From the NCBI RefSeq assembly GCF_008831285.2, contig NC_045141.1, positions 27,269,315-27,333,314 of the forward strand: 64,000 nucleotides of DNA, written 5' to 3'. Position 1 is the first letter of the stretch; every line of letters begins with the position of its first letter. The translations under genes were made by a program, and so were the position numbers. This DNA is from Nymphaea colorata (Eukaryota; Streptophyta; Magnoliopsida; Nymphaeales; Nymphaeaceae). Positions 36,125-48,656 of this stretch are shown in pieces. The notes below the pieces were generated by a model. It did no database searches and had not been told where the DNA came from. It saw only the letters and a list, made by a program, of their open reading frames with translations.

Positions 36125-39100
36125 TTTATAAAATCCGTCTCTCTTTTGGAGGCGGGAAACATTCTGATTGGATTCCGAATATATGATTTAGAATAACGCG
36201 CTTTCTGCGTCGGATGATACTTTGTGGCAAGAGGATGTTGTTACTCTTGCACTTGAGTTGTCTTTGTTGATGCGCATGGTTTCAATTTTGAGCTCTTGAC
36301 TGCTGAGCATTTTGGTAAAGCTTATTCCTCTTGCTATGGATCCCAAAGGTTAGCCAAATTTTCTTGATTTCGTGAAATGGGTCACGGATTCCTTGGGAGA
36401 TGCCCAATGCGACCTCAGGTTAGCATCCGTCGGCTCAGGAGTCTCGTGTATATTCTCTTTTTCATTTTGTGTAGCTGATCTTGATCATTTTATTCAATTT
36501 ACACAAGACCAGGTGGGTTCGGTAAGTTAACCGGATAAGGGTTATAATTGGGGCATTTGGTAACAGGTATACTATGCTGTATTAGTGTTTCATGAACGTG
36601 TTCATGGTCCCATGGAGTCTGTTCATGGAGAAGATTTGAGCAGATTAACAGGGATACCAATAAAGTGTTCATGTTGCCAAGCGTCGCTTTACAGGTTCCC
36701 GTCTGTCTGTTTCTGTGAAATCCTAGTCCTAAATCTGGAAAAGTTAGGTCAGTTTGTAAAGTAAGAGCAAGAGTTGCACCCAAATCTGTTCAAGCTGATG
36801 CTTTCGCAGCTTAGCTACAAGGCCTGCTTGTGGTGGATCCAGGTAAGGGCCTTGCAATCTTGTCGTCATGCTCGCCGGGTTGTTCTCTCCGTTACGTTTT
36901 CCTTGATCTGTGACTCGATCCTGTATGTTAGTTGAGCTGCGTGAGAGTGCTGCTACGAGGTAGACGGCCGGGAAGTATGAAAAGGGGATCATAATGTTGT
37001 GTCTTGTATAAGGCCTTGAGTGGTACAAGGTAAGCGGTTCGTTCCCTGTGGGCGCAATATCTGCTCAAAATCAGGGGAGGTCAGAAGGGTTTTGAAAAAA
37101 CGGGGAAGAGAAATCTATTGCGAGCTGAGTGAGCGGGCTCGGTTTGCAACGATAGCCAGCGAAGCACAGTTCCTCCCCCCTTCTGGGGATTGCGGCACAT
37201 TGAAAACCTGTGCTGCAAGTGCAAAGGAAGGAGAGCAGAAAGACACGGGAGAAAACAGCTTCAACCTTCCGTCCTTCAATGCCGATTCTCTTTCCCCGTG
37301 TATCTGGAAATAGCAAGCAACGCACGCCTTCAAGACGTGACTGCGTGGCTTTTCTGGTACTCACCTCTTTGCCTTGCTATTGACACGGTAGATTGTTCCA
37401 AGGGAATGATGTTGAGGCAACCCTTCGGGCTCAGACGGTTTTAAGTCTCTTAGAATCTGCGCGCGCACTGCGATCTCGGCTGCCATCGTCTAGAATTGAC
37501 TCGGCCGTTTCTCCGTTTTGCTATGATGAGGACCGAGGAAGGGCGCATGCTTCCTGCTCTTCCTGAGGCCGAACGTTCCCATGAGATATGATAAGGTTTT
37601 CAAGGACTTGGATTCGTTCATGGACAAGCAACCAGCCTATGCCGGCAAATGTATCGTATAAAATTCTTAGGTTTCGAGATTTATGAATTTAAAATTTAGA
37701 CCCCACTTCCTTTGATCTGACATCAACTTCAAGATAGACCTTAGTTCTGAACAAACATCTAACTTTCTTTTAAATGCAAAGGGTAAAATGAAGATTTCGA
37801 ACATAGTTCCTAGTGTCTGATCTAAAGTATTTAGTTTGACGAATCTGGATTTTAGTGCGGATCTTTTGCCACATCAATAAAAATATTTCATATCATGTGT
37901 ATGGACTTAAAATATGAAATAATCAGACATCCTTTTAAAGAACTTAGCGAAATTGACGTTTGACGACAAAGATGGCAGAGAAGAGAACGGATTCACACCT
38001 CTAATCCAAGCCTATACACTGTCTAAGCTCTTGCAGTAACTACCTTTTACATCTGGAGCTTTAAAAAAAATTATAAAATTGTTGCACCAACAAAGTTTGC
38101 TGTCGAATAGAAGAACTGGAGCACGTGGATATAAAACTGCGGAATTGATTTTCTGGACTACATTTTGCCAAGAGTTGCACAAAGAGCTGCCCATCTTCTG
38201 GACTACTTCCACCGACTTCAGAAACAAAAAAAGTACCAATTAAAATTATAAGAATGTAATTTATGGATAAAAGTAGCATTTTAATAAAATTGCAGCTTCG
38301 GGTTTTTATTTTATCAAGTTGACGGAATTTCATTTAAAATTTAGTTTCGTTTCCTTGATTGACCATTTTCATGGAAAGTGAAGTTACTAGAAAAATCACA
38401 TAAAAGTTTTTCTAATAAAGTTAAATGTTAAGAACGACACGACGTCTGAAAAAAAAAATTACTCTCTGTAGCAGTGACACATGGGGAGGTACACTGAGAT
38501 GAACCCTCAGCCTGACGTAGTTAATCAATGGCAAATCGCGTCTTAGGTCTGAGTGGTGCCTGTCTTTTCGAGGCTGTGACCCGCTCACCACAAAGTTGGC
38601 ATCTTGAAAGGAGAAAGAAGGATTGGTTTGCATGATTTCTCAGTAACTGCATTTCAGAAATCAAGTTTTTGTTTTACCAATCAGAGGTGATAAGCAGATA
38701 TTGGTAACAGCAGTTATTTGTTATTGTTCCATGAAGATTCATGGAACAGTAACAGATTGTTCCCTTTGCAAAATGATAATGGCCGTAATGAATAAGGTTC
38801 TGATGACCCAGTATTCTTTTGCTCATTTGGCGACATTTAGATTGCTCAGGACCAAGCGTGTTTCACGAGAAGCATGCGTTGCCGCGACTCCCCACTCATG
38901 AGCAGCAACAATTAACAAAGCTCAAGCCCTTAAAAGCCCACTGCCTTGTGGTCCCTGTAAACTGAGAACGAACAGATCGTCGTCATCGATCCATGTTAAT
39001 TAAGATGTGAATGATCATCGACCATTGATTTAAAAAGGAACTTTGCGTTTTCCAAATAAGGCAATGCAAACGGTCTCATTGATCCTAGTCGATCCATTAT

Positions 39101-42100
39101 AACTCCATTGCAGGCATGGTTCGCATAAAAGGTTAAATTCTGAAATGTGCTCTCTGTACTCTATACTTTTGAAATATTAGCTACCCAGAAGTTGGGGAGC
39201 TTTCCAATCCTTTGCATGGTAAATCAGATCATCTGAATCTATATTAGCTACCCAGAAGTTGGGGATCCAAGGGGAGCTTTCCAATCATTTGCATGGTAAA
39301 TCATATCATCTGAATCTAGCTGGTTTTAACTAGCACGCTTTCCGTCGTCTATTACTTACTTTCATCGGATCGATCACTCTCATTTGTCTGAAGTTCCGAA
39401 ATTAGATTCTTGTTAATGCAGCTCCTGCCTATCATCCAACTGCGCTTTAAGGATGCGGGCAATTAACAGGTCAATTTGATCGCCAACAGCTCATTACTCA
39501 TTCCACAATCAAATTTTTAGTTTGCGTCTTGGTTTTACGAAGTCCAAAAGGCTGGAGTAGATCAACTTTCAGGTGACCGTTTAATTAAGCGACAAGCTTG
39601 TCTCAATACGTGTGTCGGGCAGTCCCCACGGAGTCCGCCATTTGCCTGGAAACTTCTGCAATTCTTTTCCTGTGCATGTGCAGGTGTGTGCTCCTTTAGT
39701 AACGGAAGACCGAAACCTACAGTAATTTAGAGTGATATACTGATATATATCACCCATTATTTCAACGCGTAAATATTAGAATTAAATCAGTCTTTAGCTT
39801 GGATTTTGAGTTATATGTGATGAAGACGATATTTAACGTGATATCGAGCCCTTTATTTTTATTTTTTTCTCTTCATATGTATCATGTGTTGTAAGTTTCT
39901 CTTCTTCCACTATACAGAAAATGGATATATCCAGTAAAGCACTAGTAATTACTAACCCTACAAAACCTAAAAAAGTCAAGCCAACTGTGTTTGAACGGTT
40001 CGCTTGGATCTCTGGAGATCAGACCCAGCCAAGCGGTGGGGGCCCAGGGTGAGGTGGGGTGGGCGAGAGAGAGTCATATTATTCATTAGTCCTTTCCCTT
40101 AATTAAATGCTATGGAGAGAATATTCTTTGAAGAGAGAGAAACACAAAGCAGTCATAGGTAACAGGATCGTGAAAATGAGGATAAGCCGATAAGCTTTCC
40201 TTGTGTGTGTGTGTGTGTTTTTTGTGGACCAACAGCCTTTCCTTCCTAATCTGAAAGAGATATGTGCAATTCCAATTTAATTTACTGGTTATTCTTGCCC
40301 AGTCGGAAGATTAAAATTAATTTACAATTAGTGCATGCACAAATACATATAAGTAATGGTATAGGAAATTAACGCTTAGGTGCATCGTTCACAATCAAGG
40401 CAATAAATTATTAGCCTCATAATGTAAGGTTGAAAGATGGCTCGTCACATCTTATACGCAGACTGTTGGACTTGTTATGCATCCACTAGCCTTTACTAGT
40501 CTCGTCTTAATTAGCACCAATACACCAAGTCAGTGTAGGAGAAAGTCAAAGAAGGCAACTTAATCTTTTATCTTTATCTTACTAGTAGAAGGGGTCATCT
40601 AGCATTATCCATTATATATATTTGTCTTTGAGATGATCATATATATATATATATAAAACCAATAATTGAGCACAAAGTCAGCAGAGGATCGAAGTGATTG
40701 CATAAGCAGCGATTAGGCTCACAGGGCAGGGAGATTAATTCTGATCAGTATGTACTTACTGGCGTGGGGGACCTTGGTTATGTCAAGGACATTAATTCTG
40801 ATCCACATATGTAATTTTATGGGGTAGTTTGGCAATCGGAACAGTAATGTATGGTGTCATATACTGCCCAAATCATCTTAGGACAGATTCATTAAATATT
40901 GAAGCAGATTCCCATTACCATAAGATCCCTATAGTTCTCATATGTGTAAGAAAGAAGAAAATAGGGTTTGCATTTTCAGGATAAAACATCATAGCGGACT
41001 TGAATTTAGCATACATCCTGATTTCCTTGAAGCGATGTGAAATCTCCAATAAACATCAAACCTCGACGAATGGAGCCTCTCAATGGGGTGGCCTACCTCC
41101 GGGATGAAGCCAAATTCGTATTGTGAATGTTGACCATCAGATGTAATATAACTTACGAAGGGCTGCAATCCCCTGTATAAAGGGTCGGTTGCCAGCACCA
41201 AATTTACGACTGTTTTGATGTGGAAAGCGGCAGGTGGGAACGTGTGACCAACTGCGATTGGGGACAAAAGGTTGGATGATCCCACACCCCATATTGCATT
41301 CACTCACGCCCAGCCGCCTCTTGCTATTATTCAATATCTTTCCTTCTGTCGTTTGCATTCGAATTCACATATCTAATTAAAATAACAAGCTTTGAAATTA
41401 AGGACAGGAAAGAATAATCTCGAAACTCAATCTTTGGTCATAATCCCAAAAGCATCTTTCCATCATAGAATTGCACCGAATATTTCAGCTACTGGCAAGT
41501 ATCTGTTTAAATAATTAAGTCCCCATTTAGCTTGGATGAAAACTTCTCTGTCTTTCCAACACATCCTTTCGTGTGGCAACGCGTATTTTCACACTCTTGA
41601 AAGTATAACTGTTCCATTTTAATTTACCAATTAATTACCATGCCAGCAGGTTAGATCGAGTTTATATAATATATATTCGTCGGAGGTAAAAGACAACGGT
41701 GAAGATGATCAAACTCCTTGTCCAACTCATGGTTGCCAACAGGGGTGGATCCTGCCTGGATTTTTGAAAATTTTGATTTTTCTTTTCCCTTTAATGAAGA
41801 TTCAACAAACAACAAACGCAGAAAATGAAGAAGACGCCGCCTCCCATTTGCAATTCCATTCTGTCACATCCCCATCGCATTAGAAGAAAACAACATTCAT
41901 GGTCATGGCGAGTTATTGTAGATTTGGTAGTATAGCTAGGGTGTTGGGCACGCACTGTCGGTTTGCTTTACAAGGTTAATTTACTTTCCTCGTTCCTTCC
42001 TTGTAGTGGAGACCAAAAGCTTTGGAACAGCATTAATCTTGGAGAAAAAAAAGAAAACAGGTCCATCTTATGCCTCGGAAGAGAATAATAACACCACGTT

Positions 42101-42753
42101 TTTTCTTTTTAAAATTTTCATTGGTAAAAGCTTAAACCACCAGACTTAAGAAAGAAAAAAAAAAAATCTATTTTATGATTATGTGGCAGAAAAATAGTCC
42201 TGAATTTGCAGAAATTGTATATGTATAATATATAACTCAATCATAGATATACACAACTCAATAGCAGGAGTAGTATCCGGTCCCATCTACCATGGCTCAC
42301 CGTGAACATCGAAAGCAACCCCTTATTGATCACATACAAATGGTCTCTCTCGAGAAGTCGGGGGAATCCTGCAACCTTCCAGCTCTTACATCTGCCTAAC
42401 ACGATACTCAACTATTCCAGCCGATCTGCTTTACATTACTGTCTCTCCATGCACTAAAAGTATGTCTTTCGCCCTTTCCACGTATATAGAATTTTGTCAC
42501 CCTTCGTCTCCAATCAGCACGGGCCAAGAACTCAAAATTTATCTTTCAGCTTTTTACTTTTTCTACAACGGGCGCGGAAATTCTCTTCCAGGAAGGAACT
42601 TTCACAGCAGCCCCAGCTTTTCTCACAAATGGTCAACAACCGACAAAAATTTTTCGAATAGGACGTGGGAAAAGGGAGAGACTTTCCTTTGTCCTTTTTC
42701 AGTTTGTTGTAAGCTTCTCCGGTTATCTCTCTCCAGACTTCCGTTCAATCTCC
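36125..42753. other. 6.6-kb intergenic region between MDH and the MYB gene
   Basis: The first ~400 bases include the MDH 3' untranslated region and the last few hundred the MYB 3' region. Between them I found no supportable protein or RNA gene. It contains a 67/77-bp tandem duplication at 39175-39318 and short AT microsatellites near 40614-40657. Frames near 37,020-37,445 and 40,989-41,358 have no recognised features. Confidence 0.5.
39175..39318. repeat. Tandem duplication of a ~70-bp unit
   Basis: Copies at 39175-39241 and 39242-39318 both begin TATTAGCTACCCAGAAGTTG and end in CATCTGAATCTA. Copy 2 has an extra block (about GGATCCAAG) and a few substitutions. Confidence 0.92.
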
Positions 42754-43941
42754 TCAAAACTCCGGCATCGATTGCATCTGCCCTGCCTCCATCAACACGT
42801 TCAACCAGAAGTCCATGTTATCGTCTTGGTACACTGGGAACGTCAATGGAGATAGTGGCGCCTGGTAGGTGGGGTCCATCATGACGCTGCCTGCCGGGAA
42901 GCCCTCTTCTTGGCCGTCGAGTTTTTCTTCTTTGAGAGCCTCCAGCCAGAATTCATCCATGCCGGATAGATTTTCAGGCCAAAACCCGATTGTATTGCTC
43001 GCTTGCGTCCAATTGGACTCCAAGGAGTCCATGCATTCGTCTTCTGCGGCTGAAGCGACTGCTGCCCTGTTCTCGTACGTTAAGATTGACGATGATTCGG
43101 TGCTTGACGAGGAGAAATTGCACGATGATTGCTGTGGGGACACTGGACTTGGGATTGAGTTCTCGAATCCGGCCGTCGTAGGGACACAGGATTCCGTGAC
43201 TTGGGGAGGTTTTGTTACTTGTCTAACTTGTACGGCTTTGTCGTCTGCAACCTGAGTGATGGTGCTGGTCGCCTGGTTTGGTGGTGCAGTGTTCTGCTTC
43301 AATCTCTTCTTCAGATGGGTATGCCACACATTCTTTATCTCATTATCCGTTCTTCCGGGCAATCTTGCCGCGATTGCGGACCATCTAAAAACCAAAAGCA
43401 AAACCAGAAAGTTGCGTCAAAAACCTTTGTCGGTGCCATGGTTCCATGACATTAATTGATCCTGGAAAAGGAAGGGGAAGGGGGGGAAGCAAATTAATTG
43501 ACAAATAACTTTGGAGGCTCACCTGTTTCCCAGCATTTCATGCAGTTGGATGATGGTGTCTTCTTCCTCCCTGGTGAAATTCCCTCTCTTGATATCAGGC
43601 CTCAGATAATTAGTCCATCTCAGTCTGCAACTCTTGCCGCACCTCAACAGTCCTGCGAATTTAAGGAAAAAGCAGTCAGCAGTTGGTCGGAAAGGAGGAA
43701 AAGAGATGAAGAACGGGCAAGTGTTCTTTCTCTCCTCTCGTTTTTTGCAGTTTCACAAAGACTGGTGTCAGGTGAAAAACGAACAAGGTTGGGACTGGGA
43801 GGGCTAACCAGCTTGCTTAGGGAGTGCCCTCCAATTGCCATGGCCATATTTCTGGATGTAAGCAACAAGGACGTGGTCTTCTTCAGGGGTCCATGGCCCT
43901 TTCTTTAGGCCCATCTTCTCGCAGCAGGGTGCTCTCACCAT
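42754..43941 (-). CDS. R2R3-MYB transcription factor, MYB13/14/15-type (subgroup 2)
   Basis: Three minus-strand exons, 43809-43941, 43523-43652 and 42754-43384, in the conserved R2R3-MYB splice pattern (after residue 44+1 base and 87+2 bases), encode 297 residues. The start [19 protein letters not shown] is classic. R2 has Trp17, Trp37 and Trp57; R3 has Phe70, Trp89 and Trp108. The bHLH-binding motif in R3 is not matched because the key Leu and Arg/Lys positions are Thr and Gln. The C-terminal part is Ser/Thr-rich then acidic, with MDEFWLEAL and MDFWLNVL, like the MYB13/14/15 group that regulates stress phenolics, lignin or stilbenes and cold response. Subgroup placement and targets are inferred. 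The ATG lies about 100 bases below a TATA box. Confidence 0.92.
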
Positions 43942-44037
43942 CTTAATTTTCCGCTCTAAAGCTCTCCAAACTTGAGTCCACCTCCCAGTCCGAAGAAGAA
44001 GCTCCGCTGTCACCCTCTTTCTTGGGATGAGGCCGCC

Positions 44038-44045
44038 TATTTATA
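44038..44045 (-). promoter_or_regulatory. TATA box of the MYB gene
   Basis: The minus strand reads TATAAATA within CTCTATAAATAGGCGG, 97-104 bases upstream of the MYB start codon, an ideal plant core promoter match. The predicted leader is about 65-70 nt. Confidence 0.75.
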
Positions 44046-47000
44046 GAGTGGTGGAGAAGTGGTAGCTTTAGGGTCCCCCACCTGGTGGGCACACGTGTTG
44101 GATGCCGATTTCCAGGAAAATGACTTTTTTTGCTCCGCCTTGGGAGGCTCTACATTTATTATTCAGCAACATTTTTCAGCTTAGCGCCTTCGTCTTGCAT
44201 GTAATACAAGGAGACGGCGCATGTTTTTCCATATATCCTCCGGACGGAGCAAGGCGCTACCTGCCCTCATTATTAATAATTGTGCCTGGACCCTCTCTTT
44301 GTCTTATTATTAAAAATCTTCGACATCTTTACACGTTCAAACTTGCACCAAGAAAAATCCTACGAAGGCGCGGTCGGTTAGTTAATCTGTGAAACTATTG
44401 GGAATTGGAAAAGAACCCTCTGACCCCTTTCATTCATTCATTGATCAATTATTTTACTAAGTTGTAGCCTTTTCTTTTTTTAAAAAAAAGATTTTAACTC
44501 GTTGTATATGTAGAGGAGAGTTTGGATGTCACCATCGTTTTTTAACACAATTTCGTGAGTAAGTACTTATTTGGTTTTTTGTGAAAACCAAGTTCTTAAT
44601 AGGTATCTGGCTGATGTGTTTAGGTTCAATTCTCCATTTTGAAATATTAGGTTTTGTTAAAATTGAATTTTTCTTAAACTCCATTAGAGAGAGGTATGCT
44701 TTTGGGAATGCACCACGAGCAACAAATCCCCGTCACCATAGGCCGTATTCTCAATTACAGCAAAAATGTGCCGGCGGGATGAAGAGAGAGAAGGGAAACA
44801 ATCAAACAACTAAACAAGGGTGCGGGAGGAATGGATTCAATCAACGAGGGCGGGCGCGTCAGCCATGAGATGACCTTCTCTCTCTCTCGCGATAAACGTT
44901 ACGTTGGCTCGAGAGAGTGAGTGTGGGGAGAAGAGATTCATAAAAATTCACACAGGCTATTACAAAAGTTCATTAACTTTCTTAGGTTTCTCTTTAAAAA
45001 AACCAAACAAACACAAGTTGCATCCATATCCCTACGGGGCAACACAAATATGCATGCTTACTAAAGACTATTATTTCACGGTGGATGAAGTTTCAAAACT
45101 TTTCTGATGTGTAGTTCACCAGATTTGCCCTAATCATTGGGAGCGATGGAATGGTAGATCTTCATCCCCTTGGCATGGGTCCGACAGAGAGGCAGCGTTC
45201 CGTTCCTTCATTGTTCAACACATTTCCGGTTCCTTGTCTTTATCTTTCTGAAACGGCGGCGGCAAAGGGAAGATGGAGTCAAAGAAAGAGGCGGGTCTAT
45301 CTTTGAAAGGCAGCTCGAGAAAATGCAAGGAAGGAAACCATCCAATCCCCTCCCCTCGGCTATATTAATTTGGGCTCCACACACGGATCGGATCGGATCG
45401 GATCAAACCCTTTGGTCTTTGCCTCTCAATATTCAATATGCCTCTAATTTTTTTTCCACCTGTCGTCCAACAGTCGAGCCCAGCTGAAACCACACACGGA
45501 TCTCCATTTCTTTACACCATTTTTCATGCAGTTCATCATTTCCTACGTGTTTGTGGAGAAAATTATCGACTGCCATTGCCAATATAAGTTGATCGCCCAC
45601 TCTAAACAAGGTGGGTCGGCCTTTGCCGTTTCAAGTATAACGAGGCTCCAGCCAAAGCGTGTGCCACCTTCTTTGCAAGAAATTGCAGCTCCAGGTTTCT
45701 ATTCCAACAATGTAATGAATGGGAAAGAAAAAAAACAAAGGGAAACTTAAGAGGGTCCCTACGTAATCAATTCAAACGAGAAAAAAGAGTCATACATGGT
45801 TTTGGTGCGACGAACAAGTCACCGCTCTTTCAAATTTAATTATGTGGATTATCAGCTAGCCTAAATATGGTAAAAGAATTGCTGCCGTCACTTAGAGAAC
45901 AAGTCTCCCTTGTTCCTACAGAACAAGTCTTCTGGATATTCCATGTTCCTTACAATCGCTGAACTCTTCCTCTCCTCACGCTCATATCATAGCATTGGAT
46001 CGTGTCAAACGTTACAAAGCGTTCAAATTATTGATAGACTAAGTATACGGAGCTGTATTAATGCTAGGCGATGACAGCTTCCTCCTTCACACTCTGTCTA
46101 AACGGACTTGGCATGGTTAGGGTTTGCCGCGTTGACTTGTTATATGTATCCGACAGTGAGCTCAGCCATATTAATTAAGTTGTTAATCACAAAGTTTTTT
46201 TTTTTTTTTTTTGTCCTTTTGATAAAGGTGCATGAGGGTAGGCAAGCTTGTATCAGCCTTCATTAGACGCCGCCTACTGAACTCTTGACCTCTGCGAATT
46301 TGAAATTTCTTATTCCAAATCCGTTCCGTTAAGTAGTATAACATTTGTGCTCAGATGGTTGAAGGGTACATGTCATTCGTGAAGAAGTTTTAATGAACCT
46401 GCAAATCCGTTTTGTTTAACTTCAAAAAAAAAAAAAACAAGGCCATTGCGAGGTTGCTCAACCATTTGATAAATATTACAAGGCATATTTGATTTGTTCA
46501 CTACAATAACCAGCCCTAGTTGCAAAAAAGCAGTAGGCCCAAATATGGTAAAGAAAAAATTAATGACTCTGTTGATGAAGTAAGCATGACATATGGGGTT
46601 AGAATGAGAAAGCAGCAGCAACACGTTACTGAGATTTTGAATTGTTCTTTGCCACTAATTACCACGACTCATTCGGCTTAATCTTCAAGGTTGAACAGCA
46701 ACCACCGCCCGAGTTGAATTTGCCAAAGTGCGGAATTTCACTAATTGACGCCAACTCTTCTTCTAACATGAAAATGTTGGTGCCGAATATAATGATTGAG
46801 AAACTGTGTACTGAATTTAGTATTATATAATGATAACCGTACCTAATTCACCTAACAAGGGAGAAGAGTCCTGGTCTACACATGAAAACTTTATGGGTTG
46901 CACGAATTTCAATCCCACCATCAGAAATGACTACTTCCCAATCATTTATGCATATGTCGTGCCTATGCGTGTGCACATGCATTCTTCGTCAATTGGAACG

Positions 47001-48627
47001 CATCAATATTGATGCTCAAATACAATTTTGAAGAGTGAGAAGAGAAACCCTTCTTACTATGCTTGTCTTCCCCAATCTCAAGCATACAGCCAAGTAAACA
47101 TTAATTTGCTTGATCATGACAAGTTCTTGGAGGACCAAAACTAATGATATATACCTTAATCATACTTAAAAATGTCTTAAGAAAAAAAAAAAAAGTTTTC
47201 ATTCAACGGTCCATCATCATGATAGATTAAACTATCCTTATGCTCTAGGTGATTCTGGTTAGCGAGAGTTATCATTCAATTTTTCATACACATGCACCTG
47301 TATTGACTACAAGCAGCAGCAAATACAATCCTCAGATTTATGAAGTAGAAAACAAGTTTTGGGTCGTGATGAATGTGTTGGAAGCCTCCAAGAGATAGCT
47401 CAAGAAGCGACGGTTTTTCGTAGAGTGACCGACCCCACAAACCTGGAGTTTTGCGAACCAACACCGCTTCTTGGCGGAACACTAGAAGCGTATGTATTAT
47501 GCAGAATTACTAGAGACAGACGTGAAATTTCATCTTCTTCGAATTTAATGCAGATCTAGCGGCAGCGCCCATTCACACGGGGAACTACACTTAACTTTAC
47601 CTCACAACTCTGCAAGCTTACTAGAGAACGGAAGATGACTGTGACACCATGCGTTGCGTGCCAGTACTCGTCCTCCTCCTTTTTCTTTTTCCCAGGGAAA
47701 GAAAAAATCGAGCCTTTTGTTCTTAAGTAGTTTCAAGAGAAGAGCACAACTTCGCGATAATCACTGTATGGCCGTTAATTTTCTCGATCGCCGTCCGACG
47801 AGAACCCGCGCTTTCCATTAAGCTTGTACTTGCTTTAGAAAAAAATTACCGTCCCATTGTTTTTCTTCTTCTTCTCCTTGAGCCACAGTTTCCAAAATAA
47901 GATCTAGGCCCCATCAATGAAAAAATTAATTAAAAAGCTTGCATATAAAATGCAAGCTTCTTTGGAGAGAGAGAGAGAAAAAAAGATATAAACGTTGGAG
48001 AGGGGAAGAGGTGGATCATGTGGGTCTTGAGGCGGATGGCCCTTATCCGCTTTGCTTTTGAACTGGCAAGAAAAGGGTGGTGAAGGCGGACTGGTCGGCA
48101 AGCGGAAGAGGACCCAAGCCCACACAGTCGCCCTTCCTGTTTTTCTTGTCCCTCTTTCTCCCAACCATACCATTCTGGGCCCTCTACATATGGTTCCGGA
48201 AGCTTCCCCAAATCAATTAATCGGTTGCTCAATCTGATTAAGTGGTTATGTTAATGCATGAAAAATGATCAAAAATTCATTCACCTCCTTTTCTCTTCTT
48301 CATCATCATCAGTTTGTGGTTGCACACCCAAATTAACCAAGTAAACTAAGCTAGGCGTGATTTTCGACAATGCAATCAAGTTAGCTTTATGATTTTTTCT
48401 TTTGTTTCAATTCTGAAAACTTCGCTCGCTTTATGTCTTTTCTTGGTTGTTGGGAGCTAATAATCGTTATCCCAGCACCTAAGTACTTGATGTCAGATCA
48501 CTTGACCCAGTGAAATTTATGATTCACCAAGAAAAAGTAAGTTAATTGTGGAGGAGACAAAGTAAAAGCCTGCATGCACTCTTTTTTATGGTCGTAAGCA
48601 GACTTTTTTGTATGCCTTTCGGAAAAG

Positions 48628-48656
48628 CGTGCATGCTTTTCGGAAAAGCATGCACG
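48628..48656. repeat. Perfect inverted repeat (13-bp arms, 3-nt loop) with RY motifs
   Basis: The left arm CGTGCATGCTTTT at 48628-48640 is exactly complementary to the right arm AAAAGCATGCACG at 48644-48656, with CGG between. Each arm has a CATGCA or TGCATG core, the RY element bound by B3 factors. A partial extra copy of the TTTCGGAAAAGC unit lies immediately to the left (48617-48628). Confidence 0.95.

Noticed and set aside
37020-37445. Several ~70-97-codon frames on both strands downstream of MDH
   Set aside because: Mutually overlapping, no motif, no splice partners; consistent with a stretch of higher GC.
40989-41358. Overlapping minus-strand frames of 104 and 73 codons
   Set aside because: The longer frame has no ATG at its start, and neither resembles a family I know. 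An organellar insert was considered but no organelle gene could be matched.
45170-45487. 105-codon plus-strand frame with a basic stretch
   Set aside because: Low complexity, spans TATA- and leader-like sequence and has no recognised domain.
46190-46440. Poly-T and poly-A runs flanking a tRNA-box-like stretch, possible SINE
   Set aside because: A and B boxes are not in a consistent order or orientation relative to the tail.
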